From Dermanyssus gallinae (Eukaryota > Arthropoda > Arachnida > Mesostigmata > Dermanyssidae): a stretch of 64,000 nucleotides of DNA. Where the stretch lies: the NCBI GenBank assembly GCA_003439945.1, contig QVRM01002377.1, positions 434,001-498,000 of the forward strand, in the 5' to 3' direction. The translations under genes were made by a program, and so were the position numbers. How positions within the stretch are numbered: the stretch's first letter is position 1; the number at the start of each line of letters is the position of its first letter. The notes beneath the pieces were generated by a model. The model searched no databases and had not been told where the DNA came from. It saw nothing but the letters and a program-made list of their open reading frames with translations. This document shows, one piece after another, positions 1 to 12,130 of the stretch.

Positions 1-765
1 TAGTTCTTCAGAAGCCATTGCTAGAAGAAGTAACACTATAATACACCGATATGGTGGACTTTCGAAAAGTGACAATACCAAGTGGTGACTTTAACTGTTC
101 GCTTGATAAGCGTAAGACTTTCAAAAACAGTGTCAATAATCAACGGATTGGCGTCTCGCCGTATGTTGCTTGTATCTACAGCTCAAGTCTCGACCTTCGT
201 CGCGCCTCAGGGACAGTCTACAATAGATATGTTTGCTACCAAAATAGACACAAGAGGGAACAAGAAAAGACTGGCGTTTGGCACGTGCCAGTTGTATTGG
301 ATACATAAACTCAGCCGCAATCTACATATTGCGGCCGGCCCCGTTTAAGTCGCAACCTTGAGATCACTCGTTTAAGCTTTACTTTTGGAAGTGTGCTTCC
401 AGTGCTAGCTGTGATCAATGTTAAGCTTTATGTTACCAGCATTCTAGGCATCACTACCAACAGCGCTCCGTCAAGCGTGCAAAGTACACACCATGGCATA
501 ATGGGCAATGTGCTTTTTGCAAACATTATATGATTGCAGCATACATCCTAGCAAAAATCCGTCTAGTTATAATCTCCCTTCATATTCGATTAAGCCGCGA
601 CAATAAAGCGAAGAAAGCAGTGCTCCTTTAAAACAACAACCTCAATCACTCTACACCATGGCAATAAGCTGCTGTCATGTTGGAGGGCTGACGCGTCACA
701 GTGCACACGTTCATATAGGTCAGTTGTCCTTCCCCAGTGAAAACATTTTGAGCAGTGTATATATA
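1..765. other. No recognisable gene or element
   Basis: Only short overlapping open frames without a familiar motif are visible. The stretch ends in a short (TA)n run that abuts the foldback element at 766. Confidence 0.5.
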
Positions 766-1926
766 TATACAGGGTCATTCAGGGAGTATTGTACTTCTTT
801 CGAGGTTTGATAGAACTCAGCAAGAAAATATTTTTTCCCTATAGAGGGAGGACGCGGAAACGTCTTGTTTAGGAGTGAGGATGAACTTTATAAAAGTCGT
901 TATTCTGCCTTTTTTCTCCTACATAGTTGTACGAAATCTACGTTTGCGGGAGAACCAGTCAACGCATGAAGGAACCGATTACACCGGCGTGCTCGGAAAT
1001 TCTGCACAATGGAAGACACTTCACTAGCTTCCGTAGCAAAAAGCCAATACACAGGTTGAAAAAAGTCATAAAAAGTCGATATGTTGTTATGTCTTTCGTT
1101 AACGCTATTTCGTGAAAAATCGTAAAATGTTTCCAATATGACCAAAACTGTATGTCCAAAAGAACTCCCACGCAATAGCAAATTTAATGCCCACCACTTT
1201 CGTACCAAAGTGATGATGCTGCGTTACGTAGTTGTCAAGTTACTAAGCTTTTTCGATAGCCATATCGAAAGCGAAGGCATGCATATTTCCATAGGGCGTA
1301 TGAGAAAGTTAGGTACATATTTTGAGGTTTGGTAAAACTCAGCAAGAGAATAATTTTTCCTAGTGGAAGGAGGGGGCGGAAACGTCTTGGCAAATTTTCA
1401 CGGTTGGTTCTGAACGTGAAAACATGCACGTAAAACATAACAACTATGACTGTCGAAAACGCTTAGTTACTTGACAACTACGTAACGCAGCACCATCACC
1501 TTGGTACGAAAATGATAGGCATTAAGTTTGCTATTGCGTTAGAGTGGTCTTTTGGACGTACATTTTTGGTTGCAATGGACAAATTTTACGATTTTTCATG
1601 AAAAAGCGTTAACGTAAAATATCGACTATTCATGACTTTCCTTAATCTGGGTATTTGCTTTTTGCTACGCAAGCTAGTGAAGAATCTTCCGTTGTGCAGA
1701 ATTTTCCTCCGAACACGCCGATGTAATTGCCGACTGGTTCTCCCGCAAACGTAGATTTCGCACAACTATGTAGGAGAAAAAAGGCAGAAAAACTACTCTT
1801 ATAAACCTCACTCTTTCTCCTAAACAAGACGTTTCCGCGTCTTCCCTCCATAGAAAAAACTTATTTTCTTGCCGAGTTCTATCAAACCTCGAAAAAAGTA
1901 CAATACTCCCTGAATGACCCTGTATA
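766..1926. mobile_element. Foldback (long inverted-repeat) DNA element, non-autonomous
   Basis: Two arms, about 766-1266 and 1441-1926, are inverted copies of each other with roughly 80% identity and small indels, leaving a loop of about 174 bp. The outermost 15 bp (tatacagggtcattc) match exactly as terminal inverted repeats. The left end lies in a short TA run, which suggests insertion at TA. The loop contains a direct partial copy (about 1316-1390) of a segment from the left arm (about 798-869), so the element has been internally rearranged. No transposase frame is present; the short frames inside are products of the palindrome. Family unknown to me. It resembles large MITEs or foldback elements mobilised in trans. 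The arm pairing is read directly; the mobility is inference. Confidence 0.8.
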
Positions 1927-2279
1927 GTCACACACATACACACCTGCGTCTATCTCGTGGCTGACATATGTAAATTAGTAATTATACTACGTAAAAGAAA
2001 CGTTCATTCAGTAGCACCGTGCAGCGCTTTGCGCAGGGGGATTTTGCTTCCGTATTTTGATACATGGCTATTTGTCAACTGCGTACGCTTCTTCTCTCTC
2101 TGCACCGCAATCCAGACTGGCCACTAGCCCTACTTTGCTGGCTAGCACTGGGACAATCAATAATCGACACCCAATTTCCTCCGGCCCTTCTGTCAGTTTA
2201 TGTTGGAAGTAACTATGGCCAAATAATAACATCAACAACTCCTAGAGTAGTTAAGGCGACGCCCAGAATTCAACAGTAG
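1927..2279. other. No recognisable gene
   Basis: Unique-looking sequence between the foldback element and a CAG/CAA-rich stretch. A 71-codon frame at 2064-2279 has no recognisable motif. Confidence 0.4.
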
Positions 2280-5070
2280 TGACAGCGACATCAACAGCAG
2301 AGAGCAGCAGCAACGACAGCAACAACAAGAACAACAACAGCAACAACAACTACAGCAGCAACAACCACAACGACGGCAGTAGCGACGCAATTGGCCGAGC
2401 TATGTGGCTGTAACTCCTCAGGTCTTCACTGTTTGACAGTTTTTCTCAGGCCAGTCTTCATCCTCTGCTGAAGTATTCTTGTTGGGATTGCGTTCTAAAG
2501 GTGTCGACATGTGTCAAAGACAAGCAGCAGCGGAAGCAACAACAACAACAGCCGCAGCAACAACAACAACAACAGCAATGACGTAAAAGGCACTACAATG
2601 CCTATCCGAGCGACAAAGTCACTCGCCTGGGCTGGCTCGCGTCGCTAGTGGCGGCGTTTTTTCCATCCATCCTCCTCTTACCCCTCTTCCAGCCATCGTC
2701 GTCATCATCGCCGTTGTCGTCGCCGTCGTCGTCGTTGCTGCTGTTGTGAATTGTTATTTTATATTTGGCAATTTCCGGAGCATCGGAGTTGCCGTCAGAT
2801 AGTTGCTATACGCAGCACGGCCGTTGCCATCAGAGCCGCCATTGGTTTGGTCTGGTTTGCTCGGAGCTACAATATCGCGACGACCATTATCATAATATTA
2901 AGGGACAGTGTACTAGGAGGCTGCTCGTCCCGTTGGTGTGATGATGAAGGAGACAGAGCTTGGTCGGCGTAAAGCGCCGGAGGACTGCCGTCATAGACAT
3001 GGGCGGCGACGACGTCAGCCACGACGACGACGACGACAACGACAACGACTAGTACAATAACTACTACAACGATACCAAACCAAACGACACCAGTAGGGCA
3101 ACCGCAAGGCAGACTAAACAGGCAGCGGTTAGGAGGCCAAAAGGGGCAACAAGCGACCAGGCCGGCCGGACAGACAGACATATATAGATAGACGTATATA
3201 AAGAAGAAGAAGAAAAAGAGGAACGCTGGGGACCGCATGATCAAGGGGCAAAGTAGGGGCATAATGGGTTACAAGTAGAGCGGCGGTAGTAGAGCTGAGC
3301 CATGAGGGTGACGTGGGATGAGCGGGGCGAGCAGGCGGGCAGAAAGGCAGGCAGGCCGGGAGGAAGGAGTGAGGCATCGCGAGATACGGCAGCAAACTAG
3401 CTAGAGCTACGGACGGGGTCAGCAGTGGACGAGCAGCAGGGGATTGAGACCGACTTGTGGACGAACAGGAACCGCGGCACTGCTGCTCCTCGTAGGCAGC
3501 CCAACCCGGTCCAGCTAGGCGCGATTCGGCCTGGCCGCAAACCGCCCGCGGCTGGATCAAGGGGCGTCAGGCCAGCCAAGCACGAAGAGACGCGGCAGGC
3601 AGCGGGGGTTTGGGAACGTGGGGGCGTGGGAACATAGGGGCGTGGGAACGTGGGGCTGAGGGTGGAGGGGGAAATGGGCAGATCGAGACACGGCCGGAGG
3701 GTATAGAGACAGGCGCCCAGCCCTTCGTCTTGCCGCAGCCAGGGCCCCGGGGACTGACTGGCAGAAATGGTCAGCTTCGCCACTGCGTCTGTCGCCGCTA
3801 CCCAGTATGCCGCCATTGCTTTTGTTGCTGGTGCTACAACAACAACAACAACAACAACAGCAGCAGCAACAGCAACAACGCTTACGCCATCGTCACTCTT
3901 CTGCTTAGCCGGGCGGCTCTAGCCCGCCGTCTTTGCCATAGCAGCGGCAGCCGCAATAACGGCTGCCACGGCTCTCACCACCTCTGAACTTTAAAGACCT
4001 TCGTTGCCACTAGCCACCAGTTGTAGCAGAAGTTCGTTCTCTTTGTATCTATCTTTTCGTTCGTCGCTTTATTCTAGCACCACTGCCACGACTACTACAA
4101 TTGGCACGGCTACCGTACCACAGCACTAGTAGTGGGTAACCACCGTCGCCGTCGTTCACAAAGAAATAGCCGCTTCGTGAAGCCTGTGCCGTTCTTTCTT
4201 TCAATCTCGCTCTCTTTATCTCTGTCTCTCTCTCTCCATGTCTTGCGTTCAGACTTCAGAGTCCTTAGTTTACTCCAATTGCTCGCTTTGTGACTCCGTT
4301 GTTGGGACCGCCGCTCGCGGCTTCGTTTACTTGAACCTGCTTTTTATGTTTTGGGTAATAAATATAGCACATGAGAGTCGAGCAGGAAGGAGAACAGGCG
4401 ACGAAGCATAAGAAGAACAAAGAAAACATGAGATGGTGTAGAGGGGACGAGGCATCACGACTCCGGCATTCCGTCCAGCGACTGTACGGGTCGCTGTACG
4501 GACGACGTTGTTGGAAGCAAAAACAAAGAAAGCTAGCCGACTTCATTGGCTTCTTGCACCTCGGCGACGGAGCAAGAATGAAAGGCCAAGTCGGTCGCGC
4601 CAACCGGGATGAAATCACCATCCCGAAACGAACATGCACACACTCGCTCGTCTATACGGCCGAAGCCAATGCCGATGCGATGCGGCTATTGGTTGGTCTC
4701 GGCTCTCCGACCCTCCGACCAGGAATTATGATAAAGAAAAGAAGTGTCGCTGGACGCTCATCCAAGGGCAGCTCATTACTGCCCACCCGACACAGAGGAA
4801 GCAGACAGGGTTTTGCCGAAGATTAGTGCTACTACTAGAGTCAACGAGCAGTGACAGTGTGGTAACAAGACGCACAACGCGAGACAATGCTGCTGCTTCT
4901 GCTGCTAACTCCCTGCAGCTCGATATCTTCATGCTCCCTCCACTTCGCTCCGTCCTCTCGTCTATGATATGGACTTCTCACATTCTTGGATGGCAGGCGT
5001 GCCGTGCTAGTATTACCAAGAAGCAGCCAGACCAAGAGGAAGCGAAACGAGCGTCAAATCAGATTATCTA
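2280..5070. promoter_or_regulatory. GC-rich, CAG/CAA-rich stretch; possible promoter or 5' UTR region
   Basis: This stretch is visibly richer in G+C than its surroundings, especially 2990-3800, and holds short CAG/CAA runs (2280-2370, 2530-2580, 3836-3880), GTC/GTT-type triplet runs (2690-2745) and a CT-rich tract (4195-4240). Several frames of 120-150 codons are open on both strands, but their products are low-complexity or Pro/Arg/Ser-rich and overlap one another, as expected of GC-rich non-coding DNA. Such composition in an otherwise AT-rich arthropod region is compatible with a promoter and long 5' untranslated exon of a gene outside the window. I see no convincing coding exon. The regulatory role is inference only. 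Confidence 0.25.
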
Positions 5071-6349
5071 GCCGCCGTTAGATTGACACTAAAGGCGCCT
5101 AATCTATCTGCTCACCGGCTCCCTCATTTTGTTCGGCAAGACTTCGGCTGTGCGCCGAGGACTGGCCGCTAGCAGCGATGCCATAACTTCACGCTCTAGC
5201 GTCATTGGCGGTCGCTCTAAATGATAACGAGAGCCTTTCCTTCTTACATTCGTCGACCTAGGAGCTGTTATGTCCAATCATGTCTAACTCGTTTGAGAGA
5301 GTAGACATGCTTAGAGTATGTATTTTTTTAATATTTTTTACCCCAGCTTACGTTTGGAACACCATATTCGCAGTGAGGGGAAGGTAAACATACTGTTTAG
5401 TGTAACCTAAGTCGAGTAAAGTCTAAAAAGGTCGAGGTTCTACAGTTACCCTGAGCTGTCATGAACCACTGTAGAGCGTAACATGTATGAGAAGCTGTGA
5501 ACTTTGTGACTGCTGATAGCAGCACTCACTTTAGCAGAGTATTTAATACAAGGCTTTACTGAAACAGTACATACCCTATTTTAAGTGTTACGATCCCGGG
5601 TTTACGGAAAACGGTGCAATGGATGGTTAGTTTGAAACAATGCAGACAAACAACCCCTTTTATTCTACAACATATAATGTCCATCTTGCTGGTCCAACTA
5701 GCATCATATCAGCTAGATCAAACCATCTCAATGGCACAAAAGCAAAATTTACGCTCCCAAGATATTAGGCACAGTTAAAAGATTGTCACATGCAATTAAT
5801 ATATGCGACACATACGCATACGTCTGATGAAGAAGAAGAAGAACGCCTTAAAGCGCAAACGCGTTTGAGAATTCAACATTGTACCACTATCCAGATGTTG
5901 GTCACAAATAATGCTCCCGCTCCACACAGCTTCAGCAGAAGCCTATACTCATCGTTAGCTGAGCGAGACAAGTCCGCTCAGCTTGGCCGGGCCAAAATTT
6001 TATCTATAGCAATAGATGCATTGCCTACTAGAATATGACGTGGTGAAATCAGGCCAACTGTGACCTGAGTCTATCAGTGTTTAGTTGCGTGGACTACTAC
6101 GGGCGCTGCTTTTTCGTTGTGTTAATTCTACTCATATTTGCCATTAACGTTGATAACCGCGCCAATACTAAGTATTGTAAAGAGCTGTTGCGACAAAGAC
6201 TTGTGGTTGACCCAGCGAGCTCAGACACCACTGACCGGTCAAAATACCAGGTCAAAAGCAGCAGTTGCGCCGCTCTGCATGTGTGTTTCTTTATTAGTTT
6301 GACTATTTCTCTTTTTCCCATTTTAGTACTCTCCACTCACCTTATGCTT
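5071..6349. other. No recognisable gene
   Basis: Short frames without motifs. On the minus strand near 6330-6345 there is a good consensus splice donor (AAG/GTGAGT), just downstream of the candidate exon at 6350-6826. It may be chance. Confidence 0.3.
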
Positions 6350-6826
6350 CTATGAGGACACGAAGCCTTTTCGATGCGTGACCAATCTTGATGTTACAAG
6401 ATTCTTCTTCTTGTGTGGCACAGGCAACTCTCTGGCCGGATCTTCTTCGTTTTCCTTGAAGAGCTCGTGAAGAACGGAAAGTGATTCGCCATCCTCGAGC
6501 GGTACCCCATTTAGAACGAGCTCCACTGGCATGCCAGTGTGTCGGCGCGCGATCGCCACACGCGTCGGGTACGCGAATTGTGCATACTGCGGTAGAGGCC
6601 ATTGTGTCAGGCGGACCCTGCAGAACTTCACCAGAACACAAAGCTTATGTGGTGTGCCAAATTTCGCTACATAGAAAACGATCATACGATTGCTCGCATT
6701 GTCCATTATTTTGGCCCGTCTCTCTATTAGCCGCAGCCTGAACAGCGCTGTTCGTATGGCCTGCGTAAACCTAGCTGTCGGCAGGCGATGTTTTTTTACG
6801 AATCGAAACAACTCTAGAAACTGCTA
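6350..6826 (-). CDS. Candidate single exon with a RAWUL/ubiquitin-like C-terminal half (unconfirmed)
   Basis: The frame is open for about 158 codons from just after a stop near 6826, with a TTG but no early ATG; the first ATG is about 36 codons in. A TTTTAG directly before the frame could be a splice acceptor, so an internal exon is possible. The C-terminal half contains the run VELVLNGVPLEDGESLSVL followed by an acidic stretch and ELPV. This pattern (beta strand, N-G turn, LxDxxSL, helix, L-P) is like the ubiquitin-fold RAWUL domain of Polycomb RING-finger proteins. The match is by eye and weak, and no RING finger is visible nearby. It could also be a transposon-derived or chance frame. I do not assign a function. 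Confidence 0.25.
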
Positions 6827-6849
6827 AAATTTTCTTAAGTTTCTAATTT

Positions 6850-7400
6850 GTGCGCGCACATTGGCTTGGGGTAAGTGGCTCGGGCGGTATCGGTGGCGAC
6901 GGCGGCCGCAATAATGACAGAATTGGTGGTTGTGGAGGTAAGAAAGATAATCGTGTTCCTACGTCGCCTAGACATACAGTTTAGTGAGTATTTGTTACAG
7001 TTACATTTATATCGGAATCACTTTCGTATTACTTCGCTGAAAATGGGGGGACTGATTTTCATGCCGCTCCACCATGTAATGAAAGCGACGAGTATACAGG
7101 GCACTCCTAGCGAGATGTTCCAATGGCTCCCGCTCAGTTGACGAGAAGTGACGGAAGGTTTTCTATCCAACATTTTATATCTCTCTTTCTTTTTCTGTTA
7201 AATGTTATTTCTATCTTTCTCTCTTTTTGATGGCAATGAAACACTCTAAAATGGCAGACATGGAGATATCGAGGAAACAATGGCTAAGCGAGTTGCATAA
7301 AAGAGAAACTTCTGCCCTATTATAACTGTTCTGCAAGGTTTCTATCGAACAAACCAACAAGTTAACCAATCTAACCGCAATGGCCTGACCCGATGGTCGT
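6850..7400. other. No recognisable gene
   Basis: Moderately AT-rich sequence with one 88-codon frame (6875-7141) that has no recognisable motif. Confidence 0.4.

Positions 7401-7433
<33 letters not shown>
7401..7433. repeat. (CA)n(TA)n microsatellite
   Basis: A compound dinucleotide run of CA followed by TA. It lies close to where the minus-strand LINE relic at 7460-8400 fades out and may mark its 3' tail. Confidence 0.85.
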
Positions 7434-7459
7434 CAGGGGCGCTTAGAGAGACCTGATAC

Positions 7460-8400
7460 GAGTATCGTATATATTGCCTACGCATCCATCACATCAATGC
7501 AATCCTTTCGATACCTACTGAGTATTTGCCTTCCATTGGGACAACCCCTTCATTGTAATATCGACCTGGTCATTTTTAATAGTTGATTTTAACGTCCGTA
7601 TATACCTGTCAAGCTTGATCTGGAACCATCGTCAATTTCAATTTGCCCGTGTATGACTTTTTACCCTCAATTCAACAATTGTTCTCCGATACCCTTGCTC
7701 TTGTTCATTGTTGACTATTGTACCCAATCTCCCTAGCGGCGAACTCTACTCTACGATCCCATTTCGTTTTGATCCTAAGTACCGTCTTCACCAGCTGCGT
7801 CTGTTTAACCCATATCTCTTTTGTGACATTCTTAATCCTAGCACTAAATCCTAGCTTATTTTGTACGTTCCTTTGCATACAGTTTGACATTCCCCTCCCC
7901 CCTTAAGAAATTCTCTGGCGCAATTGAAGGGCAAACCGATGCAAACCTTATTATTTCTTTTTGTATAATTTCTAACTTACTTCCTAATCCCGCGTTGGGA
8001 ATCAGAGGGCCATTAGCAAAAGTCAATTCTGGTACTAACTCACTTTTCATATATTTCTAGTTTTTATATATTTATTGAAGCCGTACAGACTCTTACATCT
8101 TACTGCAAATCTTCCTCCTTCAGCCTTCTTCCTCCCTAATATTTCTTCTTCCTCTAGATGATCATTCCCTGTAGTCATTGTCACCCAAGATACTTGTACT
8201 GACTTAGATAGTCCAAATGCTTCCCGAGTAATACGAGCTTCTTTTAACCCCATAACTCTATTAACTACTAAAATTGCGCTCTTTTTTCATTAATTACCAT
8301 TTCTAGTTTCTTTGCTGCTTCCCTACATGCATTCAATATATGTTGAACTTCGCTAGTGCTCCGCCTTAACACTACAGTATCGTCAGCAAACAGCATTACT
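7460..8400 (-). pseudogene. Non-LTR retrotransposon RT relic, motif C and C-terminal part
   Basis: Reading leftward, the minus strand starts with LFADDTVVL (about 8374-8394), the catalytic motif C of a reverse transcriptase. A helical stretch follows, then a region with SKLEIIQKEI that fits the thumb and C-terminal region of LINE RTs, then a basic stretch with RIKTKW. The reading frame shifts at least twice (near 8285 and 8050) and is interrupted by stops, so this is a dead copy. Motifs 0 to B are missing, which points to 5' truncation, as is usual for LINEs. Clade undetermined. Confidence 0.65.
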
Positions 8401-8512
8401 GGTGTCTTAATAAATATACACCATCTTCCTCTGTCTGCCATCCGAAACCTGTGCTATTAATAATTCGCACTGTTCTGTATTTATGCGACATCCCGCCGAA
8501 AAATCCTTATTG

Positions 8513-8991
8513 CTCCACAATCGCGGGTCGCATTGACATAGGTTCGGTACCGGAATTTTCGTCATGTGCATTTGCCTGAAGGTGCTAGTTTTGAGCGCTG
8601 TGAGTGGTCGTATGAATGATTTTGAATAATTTCGAGGTTTTTGCTTGAAAGCTAATAAAGAACTTTATTTTTCGCGAATTCTATTTTAAGCGACCATGTC
8701 GCATCATCTGACCGGCGTTATATGCTATTCACAAGCAGAATTTTCACTCACGAACACGACGGTGTGTTTAGTTTCTCTATAGGAAGGCTGGTTGTTTCGC
8801 CATTGCACATTATGTGCTCCTATGTCGGGCAAGAACACCAGTGTCACAAATTGTAGTACTTTCACTCTCACTCCGAAACAAAACTTCTCAGAGACCATGT
8901 TCCATTGAAAAAAATTGTTTTAACGAGCTCTACAATTTCTTATATCGCTTCCAAAATATTTCTGGGAGACCCCGTATATATACGTTGGAGC
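8513..8991. mobile_element. Half copy (one arm) of the foldback family seen at 38080-39048
   Basis: The segment aligns by eye along its length with the right arm and part of the loop of the hairpin at 38571-39047. Shared landmarks include gcatttgcctgaa, tgtcgggcaagaacacca versus tgtcgggcaaaaacacca, and the shared gagaccatgttccatt block. The far end runs into gtatatatac, like the TA-rich flank of the other copy. The opposite arm is absent, so this copy cannot fold back. It is more diverged than the two arms of the 38-kb copy are from each other. Confidence 0.8.
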
Positions 8992-10339
8992 AATATATAC
9001 AATCAATTTTTATCTGGGCTTGCCGTCCTCATGTAACATGCGCTTAGGTTAGGTTCGTTATGCTCACATTCGTGCTACTGCGCTCTCCATACACACCTCC
9101 TTAAGAATGCTTTCCGTCGTTGAGTGACGAATCAGCAATCATTGGGACACTCATTTGCAACTTGCGTTTCCTTTCATCTTGTTCTACGTTACGCCCTGAG
9201 GGAAACGGTCGCTTGCTATGATGGATCTCTGTCCGCCGCGCAATCGCGCACCGTCAAAGCACTCGCAAATCTTCAACGAATGAAAAAAGCCCAGGGCTAC
9301 AAGCAAAATGCTCAGGGGCTACGAAGTGATGCAGGGGTACTGCTCCACTCGCTGTTGCTCGAATCTCGTCACAGCGAACGCTGTTTTGATCAACGCGGTG
9401 CCGAGTCTGGCTCTCGAGGCGTGCTAAAGGCAGAGACGCGGGCATCTGCTGTACTAGGATAATAGCTGTTGGTGCAGTTGTCTTAAGTGTCGTTATTGTT
9501 CTTGTCGCATTGGCGCTATCGTTGCTTCTGCTGCTGTTTTGTTAGGACTAGGGTCAAAAGTAGACCGCCGAGACAGCTTTGGGACGAAACTCATCGGTTG
9601 AGATACGCACTTGCTGTGCATAAACTTTTTTTAAACAAATTTTGTTAGGCCGCTTGTTTGGTCGCTTTGCTTTGAGTTAGGATCATATATTACGTATTAT
9701 AATAGTATTAATAATAATAACTTCATGGAATAAAAAAAACTTGATGATATAGCAAAATACGATTGGGGGTTATGCTCTTATCGGTTTATATTAATGCCAC
9801 TAACTGTATCTGCAACCTGGGCGGAATCGTCTTTCAGTAGATTCTAAATTATAAAATGATTTTTTTGCGATGACTTTAGAGCGTCTTATGGCTGTTTGCA
9901 AATAAATGTTGCACTAATGCACTAGCCTATATTATATATGTTTAGTGTAAGCCATTAATAATTTATATTCTACATATACCTTTACATCTATGAGAGGCTT
10001 TCTAGCAAACTAAGGCGTGAAATATTATGTGATGTATGCACACAGTTAGATCCAGATATGATTTGACTAAACGTCAGAACTAACCGCAAGCATTGCTCAA
10101 AACAATATTGCATTTACTTTTCTTTCAACTTGCATCTACCCCGCTCCACCGCCACCGGACAAAATATAACCCTTTTTGAGTTTTGCCACATGTCCCGTTA
10201 GCCTTATTTATTACGTTAACGTACATTTGAATTTTATTGTAGGGCTGCCCCACACAATTCTTAATATATACATATTGTTCATTTCGCAATGACTTTGCAT
10301 TTCAAGATAATACATAATTAAAATACAGTTGTTATTATA
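8992..10339. other. No recognisable gene
   Basis: AT-rich from about 9600 on. A 112-codon frame at 9124-9462 has no recognisable motif. Confidence 0.4.
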
Positions 10340-11735
10340 TACAACTTAAACACTTCAGCTACCATCCCACTGGGCGACAAAGTGCAAAGACCGCCGTGCA
10401 AGAACATTGATCGCCAACTTGTTAAAATCCTTGAGTCGAACATACCAAGTGATGATAGCCATGCACAATGTACCTTGTGTCACGTGCCGGTTAGTGCATG
10501 CCATTACATCCCAAAGCTCCCTGGCCAATTTTCCCTGCCACTCTAACAAAAAATGCTAAAGTAATTCTGTAATAGGTGACTGAAGCTTGACTCTGATTGT
10601 TTCCACTGCCGGTCCGCAACCCGATAGCAGGTACACAAAGCGGTTTGTTGCCGTCCGCGGCAAGCAAAGAACACGCCTCATACATATATTTGTGAGGCAT
10701 CTTTCTAGCTGCGTAAAATGTGCCGCTGAAAGATGGCCCCACATTCTGCCCAGACTGTAGCTCAACATTGACACAATCTTAAGCTTAAAAAATGCACTGC
10801 GGCACATAGAGACAGTCGTCGAATATCTCGGACCTCTGTGTGAATAGAAGCAATAGCTGCCCGACACCTGTCGCCGATGTGCTGGGTAAAGGTCGTTTTC
10901 GTATAGTGTAGTCTCAGATACAAATATGGGAAAGAGTTGACAGACTTCAGCGGTTGGCCACAACAGGGTATCAAGTCTGCTGCAGCCCTTACGGTAAAGG
11001 TAACTTTCTACGTCGCCGACAATTCGACGGCGACGGCGTTTCTAAACTCCTTCCGCACGGGCTAGGTTTGTAATGAGCAAAGAGAAGGTTAGGCAACTGA
11101 GAAGGTCCCTTTAAGGGGTCCCTACGTTTTGATTCAGCTGCAAGGTGTCTTCGCCCTTTATGTTTACTTCAAGACGGTCTTCAGCAAAAAAGCTGGAGAG
11201 CACTCGTAGAAGCTTTTATCGAAGGCCTTGACACAATCAATAAAGACGGCGTACAAGTGACCCTCGGGCACAGCCAACACCCGCTCAACTTCCGATTGGA
11301 GTACATGGATCGCGCCTGTGTACCTGGACCCTTCCTAAATCCGAATTGTTCCGGGGGCAGAACCTTCTCCACAGTTGGAAACACCCTCGAGATAATTAAC
11401 TTAGCAAAGATTTTCTTAAGAGTGCGTTCCGACGCGATACCCGATATCCACGTTGTCACCATATCTGCCCTTGAATAGCAGAGTAAGTCTGGCCTCGTGC
11501 CAAACCTGGGGTATGTGTCCTCGGCTAAGTATCTGATCAAACAGATTACACAGTTCCCTTGCTAAAACATCGGACGACTCCTAATGTTTGTAGGAGATCC
11601 CATCAGGACCACTACTCTTCTTCTTGGGCAACAGGCGCAAGATCTGCACCACTTCTTCCACCGTAAACGGCGGATTCATGTAGTGCTGCTTCAGAGTGAG
11701 CGGTTGCTCAATACCTAGGTTAGGCGCGGGGGCGC
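10340..11735 (-). pseudogene. Dead LINE reverse transcriptase (motif 0 to thumb), frameshifted
   Basis: The minus strand carries RT landmarks in order: EEVVQILRLLPKKKSSGPDG (about 11590-11665), LPPEQFGFRKG (about 11315-11350), AVFIDCVKAFD (motif A, about 11215-11250), QNVGTP and LTFSLLITNL (motif B region, about 11060-11120), FTQHIGDRCRAA (about 10860-10895) and a late LCLPRTATNRFVY block (about 10640-10680). A TAG follows the SSGPDG block, there are several frameshifts, and the motif C box (xADD) is absent between the B region and the thumb, which suggests an internal deletion. It cannot encode an active RT. Together with 11737-12130 and 15110-15260 it may be an older element split by the LINE at 12129-15105. 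Confidence 0.75.
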
Positions 11736-11736
11736 T

Positions 11737-12130
11737 TTATTTAGGTTGCTCTATGTCGGCCATAAAGACGTCATTTCCTGCTGCCGGCGCCAGCTTCTCC
11801 TTCTTCTCCTGCTGTCGTTGCTGCCGATCGGCCGCTCTCTCTTCTCGCCGTTGCTGGCGCTGTTGACCGAGATCGACAACACCCTTGGCGGCGCCTGTGA
11901 GAGACGTCTGCTGCTTTCCCTGGCTTTCTTGCTGTTGGGTTTGTTTACAAATAGTACGGGTGACGATAGACACATTTGAGACGTTCGCATCAATTACGAG
12001 ATTGACGGGAAGTTTTGAGCTGCCGCCAGTGTCCTGTGCCACTTTGAGCTGCTCCACCTGCTTTTTCGTCTTGTTTCTACTCTCGATGTGCTTACGTTGT
12101 TCCCGGCGAGACCATTTGTTCAAGCTCCAA
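11737..12130 (-). pseudogene. Gln/Arg/Lys-rich open frame upstream of the dead RT
   Basis: A frame of about 130 codons runs toward the dead RT and stops just before it. It is rich in Lys and Glu at the start (WSRREQRKHIESRNKTKKQ) and in Gln and Arg later (QQRQQRREERAADRQQRQQ). Its apparent first codon lies inside the TTGAA repeats that end the neighbouring LINE, so the true 5' part is not here. It is probably the N-terminal or linker part of the element whose RT is at 10340-11735. No fold is recognised. Confidence 0.4.

Noticed and set aside
2867..3816. Overlapping 124-143-codon frames on both strands in the GC-rich stretch
   Set aside because: Low-complexity or Pro/Ser/Arg-rich, mutually overlapping, no domain; expected in GC-rich DNA.
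9045..9060. ttaggttagg and, near 19863, ctaaccctaa: possible interstitial telomere repeat
   Set aside because: Only about two units of the arthropod TTAGG motif or near matches; chance level.
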